A stretch of 64,000 nucleotides of DNA. Source: Lanius collurio. Its lineage: Eukaryota > Chordata > Aves > Passeriformes > Laniidae. A program made the translations under genes and the position numbers. Under the pieces are notes generated by a model. It was not told where the DNA came from, made no database searches, and saw only the letters and a program-made list of their open reading frames with translations. Every line of letters begins with the position of its first letter. Position 1 is the first letter of the stretch. The stretch lies in NCBI GenBank assembly GCA_020086605.1, contig JACBWW010000041.1, positions 1,435,256 to 1,499,255 of the forward strand. The letters are read 5' to 3'. Positions 35,201-47,300 of this stretch are shown piece after piece.

Positions 35201-37693
35201 TTGCAACAGGAGCAGCTAGGGTGATGGAAAGCTGTTGCTTTGCAGTGTTGAGAGAGAAATAAATTTTGAAAGCCACAACCCAAAAGAAATAACTCCTTCT
35301 GTAGCCCAGTAGCTCTGTACCAGCTACATTTCATTTGATTCCTGAGATGTTTCCTCTTTGGGGCTGCAACTTCTTGGGTTGATTGGTAAAAATTCATAGG
35401 GTTTTGGTTTTCTCCTCTCCTCAGGTGTGTCTTGCATCTTGTCTCAGGCAACTTCACCAATGTATTTCGTAACAGCCGTGAGCTGGTTTTGAGATACAGA
35501 AATGCTTTACTTATTTACTTGTATTTTAAAGAAACAATCACAATAAAAGTGAAATTCTCCTTCAATAAGGCACGTAGTCTTCAGTCTGGCATGGTGACAG
35601 CTCCCTGAACTGGTGCTTATCACATTGCTATCTCATTAAAAAGACCCAAGACCTGCAATCATCAACCTAAAGATGCTTTGCAACACCGGGAAACTCTTGG
35701 TGGGCTCTAAGATAAGGCTCCATCACAACGGGGCTGGGATTTTATGCAGTCCATGGCTGTGAGCAAGCGCCAAACGAGCTGTGATGCAGCACCCTGGAAT
35801 TCCTGGAGCTGGCCCAGCAGCGAGTGTGACCCAACATGCATGAGAAGTGTGCTGTCCAGCTGATAAGGAAACGTGCATCAGCAAATACAGCTTGTTTATC
35901 CCACAAAAACTGCTCTGGAGGAGTGCAAGCAGAAAGAGGCCAGGTCTGCACTGCACAGATAAGAGCTCTGACCAAAAGGACAACCAAAGGTCACACCAGG
36001 CCTCCTGGAAAGTCCCAAAGAGAAGCTTTCAGTGGGAATGGATGACTAAGGGAATTGCAAAGGGCTTCTGGAGGCTTTTATCAATGTGCTGCCTCTCCAA
36101 ATGCAGCTCAGCACTTCAGTCATTTGTTGTTGCCATGCTCTGATGAACGGGCTCTGGCTCGAGGAGTTGGTAGCCAAAAAAAACCCACCACTGCAGCTGT
36201 GACTGCCTGCCCACCTCATTAACAATCCCAGCTAATGACCCAAGGACAGTGTGTGGAGCTGAAAAGCGAGCTGCTATCTGGGTCACACACGTGGGGCATT
36301 TTTAGCTCAGGGAAGACTCAATATCAGGAGTTTTGTCCAGGGATGCCTCATTATTCTCTCTGTTTCTCAGGTAAAGGAAAACTTCCTGAGCTCCCACACA
36401 AAGCCAAGCAGGGTCTCAGCACTTTTCATGGGATCCTGAAATATTCCTCCAGCCTCTTTCAGCAGAGTCTTTCACACATCCCTTAGGCCATGAACCATGT
36501 CATGACACTGGGAATCACACACAGTGAAAACGCTGGAAGTGTGTGAAATTAGAAATACTCCTGAGGCAAGAATCGTGCCTTTCTATTCCATGCATGCTCT
36601 CTAAAGTAAACAAACTTTATTTTTTATACCTTCCTAGGTGAATGTTTTCATTTATAGTAGTATCTTCTATTTGATTTATGTGAGAGGATGATACGAATAG
36701 AAAACCAACTTGGAGCTAAGCAACGCTGTGGAAGAATAAAACTTGGCTACGCCAGTTTGTGTCAACATAGAATCTTTGATGTGAGGAAAAAAGCCCAGTC
36801 TATCAACATTGCTCTCCAAGTGGGATTCCAAACTCTCCAGACATACATAAATATTTCAGACCTGTTTTGGAACTAAAAATCTGAGACAAAAAGATTTGCT
36901 AATAACCAAAGACAAGCCTGAAGCCACAGAGCACCTTGATTCAGAGCGGGGAGGACCGGACATGGCTTTTTGATAACCTCAGGCAACTGATGCAGGCACA
37001 ATCATCCACGTGGGAGATGGTCCAGGAGGATGGAAGCTGGGAGCAGGCTCCAGTTGCTTTGTAAGCACCAGATGAAGCCTGCTGGTTGATTCTTGGAGAT
37101 TCCTTGGACTTCATTTGACTGTGGAGCTGCCAAGGCTAATTTAGCACTGTGTGAAATTAGAGAGAGGCATTGTTGGTTTATCCTGGGTCTACATGGCTGT
37201 AACAAGGCTGGGATTTTTTCAGCTGCTGTTTCCTTGTGTCAGGAGGCAGCTCGAAGCTGTGCTCTGTCAGAGAGCCCATTTGTTACTAAAATGTCTAACA
37301 AGTTCCCATGAATACTCAGTTCATTCACGTAGACATTTCCCTGAAGTTCTGGATCTGATCCCTCCCTGTCATCTCTCACATCTCATCTGAGATTCACTCT
37401 TGTGAAGCCTAAAGATGCCATTTGTTATCAGTTCATATGTAAATCCCCCACTGTTCAAAGGACTGCTGAACTGTCTTTATGTTTGGGTGATTCACTGGAG
37501 TCACCGCAGGATTATACAGCTCTCATTTTTAATTTTCTCTACCCTGCTCCTCCCGTGTTCTTTTTTACAGTCACTCCTCGTGTTCTGCTTAATTTTACAG
37601 GATCAGATTTCCAAGCCAAGGTCACTGCCTGGTTATTCCTGGGAAGCCCTGACCTCATTGCATCTTTGCTACAGCAAAGAACAAACCCAATAA

Positions 37694-37890
37694 GAACAGT
37701 ATAATAACAACACTAATTTTCTGGACCTCAGCTTCTTTCTCGCTACCAATTCCCCAAGCTGCTTTCTCTCCTCAAAGTCTCACTTTTGCCCACGTATTAA
37801 TGTCTATTTAGAGCACTAAAAAAGCTGATCTTGTGAAAAGCAGACCATTCCCAAAAACCTTAGCACATTAGTTGAATATCCAGAGACATC
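37694..37890 (+). repeat. Single dispersed copy of the ~200-bp block
   Basis: This stretch is clearly related to the blocks tandemly repeated at 40060-40650, sharing TTTTCTGGACCTCAGC, AAAGTCTCACTTTTGCCC and AAGCTGATCTTGTGAAAAGC. It lacks the short GGGCTGA-type repeats, so it may represent the pre-amplification form. Confidence 0.8.
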
Positions 37891-39280
37891 CAGCACTCGG
37901 TGGTGAAGATCCCCAGTGGGTCATTTCATTAGATTTTCAAGAAGTAAAAACAAATGAAGGATGCCAAAAGCCTCATCATCTCTCACAGATTAAACAAGGC
38001 ATGCGCTGAGCAGTCTGAGACATTTTCAGCCTGGTGAGTACCTCTGATCTATTTGGCCATTTGGGCTTCATGACTGGTGATAATGGAAGAAAAATTAGGC
38101 TCTGTTATTAAAGTGGAAAAGAACCTTTATGTCTAGGCTGAGCTGGGAAAATTCCATGATGACTTACTGGTGTCACAGTTTCTGCAGCTGTCAGTTATTG
38201 GCTGGTGAATGCAAGGCTGCTGTGGGTAAAACACTGAAATACCACAATATTATATTTATATTTACATATTTATGTGGGTTTCTGTTTGCTTTTGGTTCTG
38301 TGGGTTTTGTTTGGTTGATTGCGTTTTCTTTTGTTGTTTTTGATTTTTTTCCTTCAGTCTCAGGAACAGATATTTCTGTTTTACTATGCTTTTTTTGTAA
38401 TTGTTATATCCATTAGGATAGTAAAATGCCAGCCATTTCTGCACTAGAGGAGCCTCTAGCCTGACCAAGGGTGATAATCAATTTTTATAACTAACTCCCA
38501 TAGCTTCTCCACCTCCATCTTCACCACTGCCTAAGCCCCTGAGTAACACCTTGGATCTCTGCAAGTGCTAGAAGCAAAACTAGCCAGGCTTTTGGCAAAA
38601 CCTGACAGAAATAAAGAAGTATGGACCTTCTCTTGGCTCTGCATCATTACATTTTCATGGGCTACAAACCCAAGGACAAACACAAGTAATATCATTTTAT
38701 TAGCATTTTAAATATACTTTTGCTATTGTGTTTTCTTCTTTACGGGGAACTTTTCAATTATAGAAATTATACAGGACAAAAATCTCCCCAACAGCTGCCA
38801 ATAGTGCAGTCATAAAACCACCCCCTTGTTCCTTTTTCCAGTTCTTATTTGAGCAGTGTTGCTGCAACAATGAATTGATTCATTAAAATCCTACTGACAC
38901 CCAAAAAACAAGAGAGAAAAGGATTTCTAGTGTAAAATCATGCAGAAGAAATACTTCCTTCTTTTATATAGGAATATTTAACTCACTAAAAGTGAGGGGC
39001 ATAAAAAGATTAGTGTCTATTTTTTTGTGCAGCTGTCACACTGTTATATATGAAAGTTGAAGGTTGGTCTTTGCATATTAAGTGTTTTAAATTATTTAGT
39101 TAATACCCAGTTGATTACTCCAGTTAATGAAATTTTACACATTTTTAATGACCCATCAGCCCAGGTACTGACTGTCCAGTTAATCCCCAAGTGCTTATTA
39201 AAAGGTTATGCAGTTCCCAGTTCAAAATCCCTTTTCTCATGAATTCTCCAAGTTGGTAGTTCCCAGTTCAAATACAAATA

Positions 39281-40010
39281 ATGTTATGTAAGTTCCATAG
39301 CAAGTTTTGTATCTTTACACCATTGTTGACTGTTCTAAGGATGTTTAAATGGTTGGTTTGTATTTTTGCAAGTATGTTTTATGTTTTTCCAAATGATTTT
39401 AACATCCAACCCAACTTTGGAATGGACTCAGAAACCCAGGTTCACAACTGCCCCAGACTATTTTTAGCTCCCGACCTGCAGCTTGGCTCCATGGCAACTG
39501 GAATTTCAATGAAGGGACTTTCCCACCTTTGGAAAAAGTAACATCACCCTCTGGACAACAGCGAGCCACTGGTGGGCTGAGATTATCTCACCTCTGTACC
39601 CCACCTATCACCATAAACCATGTGGGAGGGCTGTGGGAGGAACGGGGCAGAGCTCAGGCACTATAAAATCGGGTGCACAGAGCCAGGAGTTGGCAGTCAC
39701 CTGGATTGGCCTGGGGATGCTCAGTGTTGAGAGCAGGGCTGCTTAAAGCATCATTGACTTGGTGGATTAGCCAAAGTCATCTCGACACTGCAAGGTGCCT
39801 TTGCTCTGGTGCTCCAGAGCCCGAAAGGGCCACAAGATCACTCAATTGCCACTTTCCTGGGCCATTTGAATCGAGCCATTGGATCCCAATTTTAATTTTT
39901 AACGATTTTTGTTATTTTTCTTGTTTTAATAAATTCGTGTTTTGCTTTAAGAAAACAAAAGTTGTCTTGTTTCTCACACACATTGCATGGTTTTTTCTTA
40001 CAAAGCCTGA
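39281..40010 (+). mobile_element. Probable solo LTR of an endogenous retrovirus
   Basis: Features of an LTR in + orientation are visible: a TATAAA box (39662-39667) in GCACTATAAAATCGGG, a GC-rich stretch downstream, and AATAAA at 39928-39933, about 265 bp after the TATA box. No gag, pol or env-like coding follows. Boundaries are approximate, with no clear target-site duplication. Class is unassigned; an ERVL-like element is only a guess. Confidence 0.4.
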
Positions 40011-40059
40011 TCCTGAAGATGCAACACATTTGTTTTTATTATATTTAACTCAGTTTATT

Positions 40060-41035
40060 TTCCCATTCTCAGTTTTGCCCACTTACTATTGTCTATTTAG
40101 AGCAGTAAGAAGCTGATCTTGTGGAAAGTAGACCATTCCCTGACCAGAAACCCTTAGCACATAAGTTGAGTTTCAGGAGACTGAGGGCTGAGTTCTGAGG
40201 GTCAAGTTCTGAGTTCTGAGGGCTGAATATAATAATACTAATTTTCTGGACCTCAGCTTTTCATACTTGCAGTTCCCCAAGCTGCCTCCTCTTCTCAAAG
40301 TCTCACTTTTGCCCCCTTATTATTGTTATTTTTAGAGCATTAACAAGCTGATCCTGTGAAAAGTAAAAATTCCCTGACCAAAACCCCTTAGCACATAAGC
40401 TGAATTTCAACATAGTGAGGGCCAAGTTCTGAGGGCTGAATTCCAAGGGCTGAGGTTTGAGTATAATAACAACACACATTTTCTGGAACTCAGATTCTTT
40501 CTCATCACCAATTCCCCAAACCGCCTCTTCCCCTCAAAGTCTCAGTTTTGTCCACTTATTATTGTCCATTTAAATCACCAAGAAGCTGATCTTGTGAAAA
40601 GCAGACCATTCCCTGACCAAAACCCCTTGGCACATAAATTGATTTTCAGGAGAGCAAGGGCTGAGCTCTGAGTTCTGAGGGCTGAGGGCTGATTTTGAAG
40701 TTCTGAGAGCTGAGTTCTGAAGGCTGATTTGGGACTTCTGAGGGTTGATTTGGGAGTTCAGAAGGCTGATTTGGGAGCTCTGAGGGTTGATTTGGGAATT
40801 CTGAGCGCTGAGTTTCGAGTTCTGAGGGCTGATTTGGGAGCTCTGAGTTCTGAAGGCTGATTTCGAGTTCTGAAGGCTGGTTTCGAGTTCTGAAGGCTGA
40901 TTTCGGATTTCCCAGGGCTGAGTTCTGAGGGCTGATTTGGGATTTCTGAGGGCTGACTTGGCAGGTCTAAGTTCTGAAGGCTGATTTCGAGTTCTGAAGG
41001 CTGATTTCGAGCTCCGAGGGCAGATGTGGGAGCTC
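40060..41035 (+). repeat. Compound tandem repeat immediately upstream of FBXO3
   Basis: Two nested periodicities are present. Three diverged copies of a block of roughly 200 bp (near 40063-40180, 40235-40410 and 40478-40650) share motifs such as AAGCTGATCTTGTG and CCCTTAGCACATAA. Between them, and then continuously from about 40650 to 41030, run about 20 degenerate copies of a unit of about 22 bp resembling GGGCTGATTTGGGAGTTCTG. The array ends about 80 bp before the FBXO3 start codon. Confidence 0.85.
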
Positions 41036-41330
41036 CGAGGCCGCCGCGGCGCCGCCGCCCCCGGGCGGAGGGAGGCGCGATGGGCGGTGCGTCCCGGGGA
41101 CGTCTCGCAAGATGGCGGCGCCCCCGGACGCGGAGCCTTCCTCAGCTCTCAGCCTGGAGCAGCTCCCCACCGACCCGCTGCTGCTCATCCTCAGCTTCCT
41201 CGACTACCGGGATCTGGTGAGGTACGGGCGGCCCGGGGGGATGACACGGGCGCGGCGGGCGGAGCGCTCCCCGGTCTGCGAGGAAAGGGCTGGGCTGCCT
41301 GCGGAGGAGCCGCCGTATGGAGGACACGGC
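41030..41330 (+). promoter_or_regulatory. FBXO3 CpG-island promoter
   Basis: A short CpG-rich block surrounds the start codon, with no TATA box. A tandem repeat array abuts its upstream side. An upstream ATG at 41080-41082 opens a 46-codon reading frame that overlaps the FBXO3 start out of frame and ends at TGA 41218-41220. It would matter only if transcription starts upstream of it. Confidence 0.6.
41112..41221 (+). CDS. FBXO3: FBXO3 exon 1 (start; F-box beginning)
   Basis: The ATG lies in a strong context (CAAGATGGCGGCG) inside a CpG island. The exon encodes 36 codons plus two bases and ends at donor GTACGG (41222). The donor GTGAGG four bases earlier would break the frame, so the GTACGG site is chosen. 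Confidence 0.92.
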
Positions 41331-44300
41331 CTGAGCACCCTTCCCTCCCAGCAGCAGCGGGCTTTCCCCTCTTTTATCTTCATTTTTCTAACAAAATGAA
41401 ATGTTCCTTTTTACTGAGAGGGTGGTGAGGCTTTGGCACAGGTTTCCCAGAGCAGCTGTGGCTGCCGCATGCCTGGAAGTGTCCAAGGCCAGGTTGGACG
41501 GGGTTTGGAGCAATCCGGTCTAGTGGAAGGTATGCCCGCCTATGGCAGGAGAACTGACTGCTCTTTAAGGTCCCTTCCAACCCAAAGCATCCAATGAATC
41601 TGTTTTTATCTTCCCCCCCTTATATGTTGGCTTTGTTTGTACCTAAATTAAGCAGTACCTAAATTTTTAAGACCAGCGTTTCTCTGAAACTTGTGTTTCC
41701 ACGGGCAAACAAAGAATGGTCCTGTTGCTAGTAAATGTTGGAGAAAAACCAAACGGAATGAAATAGGGTGGCTTTTCAAGGAGAAAAACGTGAACGAAAG
41801 TGGCAGGTGCTTCCTGGGCTCGGTAGGAGTCATACAGTGAAGATGAGAATGTGGTTTTAGGTAAAACCTCATCAGACAAGTGCAAGGTTTGGCAGTGATT
41901 GAAATCACAGTGTTTAATCAAAGAGGGAGGGATAAGTGTAAGAAGAAAACAGACTATTACTAGAAATGTGGAGGGGTTTGGTTTGGGTTTTTTTATTCCC
42001 CTAATAAATATTAGTCAAGAATGATAGGTCATCAGGGAGAATTCTGTTAGGATATCAGCAAAAAAAGAGTTTAAGCATAAGCAAAAGCTGTAGCAGTTGT
42101 TACAGTGGCCCTTCGATATTTGGTCATGTGCCAACTTTTCCATTGTTTGTGTAATTAGTGAGAACGGCTTTAATTGCACTTTTACCACGTTTGAAGCCAC
42201 ATGTTCCTGTGATGCTGTGGTGACTTACTCCCTTCCAGAAATTACAGGCTTGATTGATAAACACTGATACAATAGATTTCTGCAAGGGCTTTTTGATTTT
42301 GGGATATTTCAGCTCTACACCCCCCCAAAAATATAAAAAATCCCCATATAATGAAATTTTTTGCACAGCCAGATGTCTGTGTGTGAAGTGAATGTGTTTG
42401 TGGGGGTGTGGATGGGAAGGGTAATATCAGGGAATACAGGAGAATCACTTTGTTGAGGTTGGTTTTGAGATACAGCTACAATTCTAGTTTAAACAGTGTA
42501 TAAAGCCCCAAAAAAGCAGTAACTGGAACCTTGTTTGGTACCCTCATATGGAGTATGTAGGTGTTAATCACAGCCTTTGAAACACACACTTCTCACTTTT
42601 GAAGGAGCTACCAGAGGAAGTGATGTTGCCACATCTAAACTGATGGTATCTTTTGGAGACTTCCTTCAGTGTTTGTTATTTAAACAATTTAAAGTGGAAA
42701 GTAAGTTTATAATACTCAAACTGTATAGCTTCTGTAGCTTACTGTGGAAAAGATAAGGCAGAGCCTGACCATCCAGATAAGGAAGGGATTTAAATCACAG
42801 CTAGCCTGTGCTACTGGAATGCTTTCCACTGGTGGAGTCATGCAGGAATCTTTCAGGCACTGTTTACTTTGGTGTAGCTCTACAGGATGACCTGCTTTAT
42901 GAAAGTACTTAATTGCTGCCAGTTCCTAAGTGTGTGGAAAAGTAATTCATGATTTATACAGCTGTGATGAAGAGTTTTAACCATTGTAAGCACAACTCTA
43001 AAAGGACAGCAAAATAGTTTTGAAACTCTGTGATTATTTCATGAGAGTGTGATGTGTGATACAGCATTTTTCCCTGTTTGTTTTGCTGCAATCAAATGTA
43101 ATGATTTTATATTTATAGTTGCTGCTATTTGAATCAAAGATTAAATCAGCTATCAAGCCATGATCCACTGTGGAAAAGACACTGCAAAAAATACTGGCTC
43201 ATTTCAGAGTAAGTGGGATTGTTTTAAGTCTTTTTTGCTATGAAAATGAATTTCTAAGACATATTGTTCAGCTGTTGTTCAGTCCCTCTCACTGTCTGCT
43301 TATCCAACTGACACTTTTTCAGCTTCTCCATAGTTAAGGAAAGCTGAGTAATGAAGGATGTGAATTAGCTTTTCACCAGCTCTAAGATTCACTCCTAGAC
43401 AGAGCTCTGTTCAGAAGGCACTCTGTGTAAAGGAGTATTGTTTCTAAATTTTCCCCTAAGTACCCCAAATGTTTCCTAATTCTGTTCCAACTTGCTGTTG
43501 AATAGATGCTGGAATTAATTGAGTTTGTGTAGCTTCAGATGGCACAGAGTGTTCCTGGGTTAATGTTATGCATCCCATTCCTGCCAAATAACAAATACTG
43601 ACTCCTCGGGTTTAGAAGGCTCCTGAAGCTGGAATTTGAACACATTTCCTTCATGTCCCCTTAGGGAGGAAAAAAACCGACGGAATCAGAGCTGGAAAGC
43701 CATTTTCACCAGCACCTACTCTGATTTAGGAAGATACATCCACTACTATGCCACGTTGAAAAAAGCCTGGGACGATCTGGAGCAGTACTTGGGGCAGTGG
43801 TGTCCCCGCATGATCAGCTCTTTGAAAGGTACTGGGGCACCCCTGTGAGAGGGTTGGCTCACCCAGCCCTGCCTGCTATTAAGCCTCATGCTGCTTTCAT
43901 GAAAGGTGTGTTCCTTAATTAGCAGAGTCCTGAAAGTCAGGCAGATGTGCTCTCCCTTGGAAGCACAGGCAGAGTCCTTGCCCAGTTCCTGCTGATCCAT
44001 AGATTCTCTGAAAGAAAGATGGTATTTTTTTTTTCTAGTGACCAGTCTGTCTTTATCACACTTTTGGGTTGTTATGACCCATTGTTTGTTATTTTTTGGT
44101 GTAGTAACTCCATTACTTCAAGGCTGTGCTGGTGTGGTTTTATTTGTGAGATTTTCATGAGACCTAATGAAAACAGTGTCACACGAAAGCAGATGTTTTA
44201 ATCTGAAGCCAAACAAAAAAGGAAGTTGTTGGGGTTTATTTTTTTCTGTAGGTCTTACTGTGGTCCAGTGGTGGGACAATAGTTTTTCCTTTTTTTTAAT

Positions 44301-47300
44301 CCCCACTAAGATTCTATTTTCAGCTTCAGTTTGTATTTTAATACTTGAAATACTTCCAGTGTTCTAGGTCATAAATCACAGCTACAGTCAGTTTGGGAGT
44401 TTCTGGTATAGGGGACAAAAAAGCTTTTACATTTTCAGCTGCATTTCAGTTTTCTGTATGAAGCTAACTTTTAGACCATGTTTTCTAATTTAACCTGGTC
44501 TGTGAAATTAAAAACCAAATGATCTCTTAAGAGACAATATTAAGAGACTGATTAGCTCTTTCTTATTTAAATCTTGCATTTTCTTGGTTTGCTTGGATAG
44601 TGCTGGATTCTTACTTTTTGCTAAGTATTTTTGAAGGTAGAATGTGAAGCTTTTATTTATGTACAGAAAGACAAAAATAGATTTCAAATGACCAATTTCC
44701 ACACTTAGATAATGATAGCAGGTTTTAGATAAAATTTAGGCCTTTTTCATACCATTTGTAATGGATGTTGTTTCAATAATTTGTTAATTTATGTCCTGTT
44801 AATGAAACAGGTATGAGTATGGAAAGGGTTTTAAAAAAAATTGTTTGGAACAGACCACAGAGGGCACCCAGCTGATTTTTGCTGGAACTGAGGGTGCTGG
44901 AGCTCCCCTGAAGTGCATGTGGAAATGTAAGAATAGTTCTCCAGCCCTTTCTGTTGTTGATTTGAAAATCCCCCCTTTACAGCCTATTTATTGGTTCAGA
45001 TTCTAAGTGAGTGGGGGCTGCAGCCAACATTTCTGTGTCACTGATTGAGCTGGAATGTGACAGAAGCAACCCTTAGGATGATGAAAGAGTAAAATCAATA
45101 CTGCCTGGAAGCAGTGTGGGGCTGTTATTGACAGTGGTGTGGGGAAAAGGTTCATTTCACTTTATAAACATTTGCTGCTTTCAGGCCTGTTGAGGTTTCA
45201 CTGGACTGAGCTTGGTGCTGCATTAAATAATCCATTAATGTCGTAATTTTCCTTTCAAATTTATGTGGTATTCATTGTGTACAACCCAGCAAACAGTAAG
45301 GCCACCACATACTGACTTGAGTCCACGTTGGGTGAGGGCATTTAGAGATTCCTTGCTTTGTGTTTGCAATGCCTGAACTGCCCTTTCTTTTGCAGAGAGT
45401 GCAAGGGAGGAGGATCTGGATGCTGTGGAAGCCCAAATCCGCTGCAAGCTCCCTGATGACTATCGGTGTTCCTTCCGTATCCACAACGGGCAGAAGCTGG
45501 TTGTTCCAGGGTAAGGACTCAGAGCTACTTACCAAGTATTAATTCCTTTTGTATTTTTTTAGGCACTTCACTTACTAAAAGGTGAAATGTCCCCTGAACA
45601 GGATAAATGAAACATTTAAATGTATTGTGACTGAGTCACTGCTTAATTCAGAATTCCTGAATTGGCTGCCTTCTAATCTTGGAAGTAATTGGAAGCCCAA
45701 TGTGGATTTCTTATTGCTCAAATTACTCTTACACTTCCCCTTTTCCTAGTGAGAACCCTTGTCAGTTTTTTGCAACAACTCAAACTTCCAGCTGTTGGAG
45801 TTTTAATCATAGCACTGCAAGTTGCTCCCCTGAAGTTTGGTTTTGTATTACAGAAGTAAATGAGCCCCTTGCACTCTTCATTCTTATAATTCCTTTTTTC
45901 TTTAAAATGGTTAGGGAATGGCTTAAACCAGTTAGACATATTAAGGTAGAATCAAATTATCGGTTTTCTCAGTAGAAGATTTTACAATTTTAGCAGTTTC
46001 AGCAGTGAAAAACTGCCTTTTATGTTAACATTAGAAGGCCAATGACCAAACAAAGTTTCTGATCTTTCAGCTGTAGAAGAATTAGGTGTTTGAAGCACCT
46101 GATGAAGTGCTGCAAACATTAGCAAAAAATGGAAAACTACAGCAAATCTTTGCAATGTCTGTAGGGAGGAATGCACTCATATAGCTCTGCCAGAACCTTC
46201 ACTCATAAAGAAGGTGCAGCTTTCTCCAATTTGAGTGTTTTATGTGCAGAAGGGATATAGGAAACTGTTTTATGAAACCATAAGGATGATTTCTAGTTCT
46301 GTTTTCCAGGAGAGACTTTAAATTTTTTTTAGAGAGGAGACAGGTGCCTCAGTTCTGTAGATTTCAAAGGGTGCTCTGCAGGTTGTGTGCTTCCTCTCTT
46401 CCTACTGTTTCATTCCCACAAAGCCTCTCCTGTAATGGTGTGCCTATGGAAGGGCTGCAGGAGCAGCCATGAGGCTCTAGGGAAGTCTTCCAGCATGGAG
46501 AAAGGCTGCCAGGGGAAGGTGTGGTCCCACTGATGGGAGATGAATACTGGGAAGATCAGGTGTAGGCAGTGGAAGTTTGTGCAGTGAGTTGTTAGATCAG
46601 AAATGGAAGTGATGTGGGACTTGTCCTTGTTAGATGCTTCAGGTTTCTGTGTTGGGATGTTGGCTCTGCTTCTGTAGAACGTGCTGATTCCAGGCAAGGC
46701 TTCCTAAGGAGAAGGAGGAATGGAACCTGTTGCCCAGGATGGGATCAGCTTTTAGCACACTGGCATGTGGCAGCTTGTACCTGAGTCACTGCTTTCATAA
46801 CACCAGTGGAAACTCAGCACCTGCAGGAATTTACATCTCATTTGCCTTTCCCTGTTGTTCCCAAGCTGGGAGTGTGGGTGTGGAGTGTACACTCAGGTTT
46901 GTGTGCTCCTCTGGCTGCTGAGTGTGATGCTTACACAAAGCTAGGATGATGATGTGAACTAATAACCTAGTTCAGCATATGGATATTCAACTTGAATTTC
47001 ACCTAAGTCCAATATGCATCTAGAGCATTGAAAGAAGCAGTTTCCAGAAGATAAAAAGCCAGCTTTGCCTTGTGAGTGGTGTCTCCTGTTTATGATCCCT
47101 GTTTTTGTTGTTCCAAGTCTGATGGGAAGCATGGCCCTGTCAAACCACTACCGCTCCGAAGACCTGCTGGACATCGACACGGCGGCCGGAGGCTTCCAGC
47201 AGAGGCTGGGCCTCAAGCAGTGCCTGCCCCTGACCTTCTGCATCCACACTGGCCTCAGTCAGTACATGGCCCTGGAGAGCGTGGAGGGACGCAATAAATA

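Larger units (their letters stand above)
31754..39280. other. LMO2-FBXO3 intergenic region
   Basis: Holds a 45-bp CR1 terminus (32178) and the dispersed 200-bp block (37694). The rest appears unique and AT-rich, with no supported exon. A repeat-free segment at about 33780-34500 has TAATT and TTTATC cores and could be regulatory; this is only a texture-based guess. Confidence 0.55.

Noticed and set aside
41218..41227. GTGAGG donor at the end of FBXO3 exon 1 (after CTG)
   Set aside because: It resembles a donor better than GTACGG, but joining it to exon 2 breaks the F-box frame. GTACGG four bases later keeps the frame and the conserved residues.
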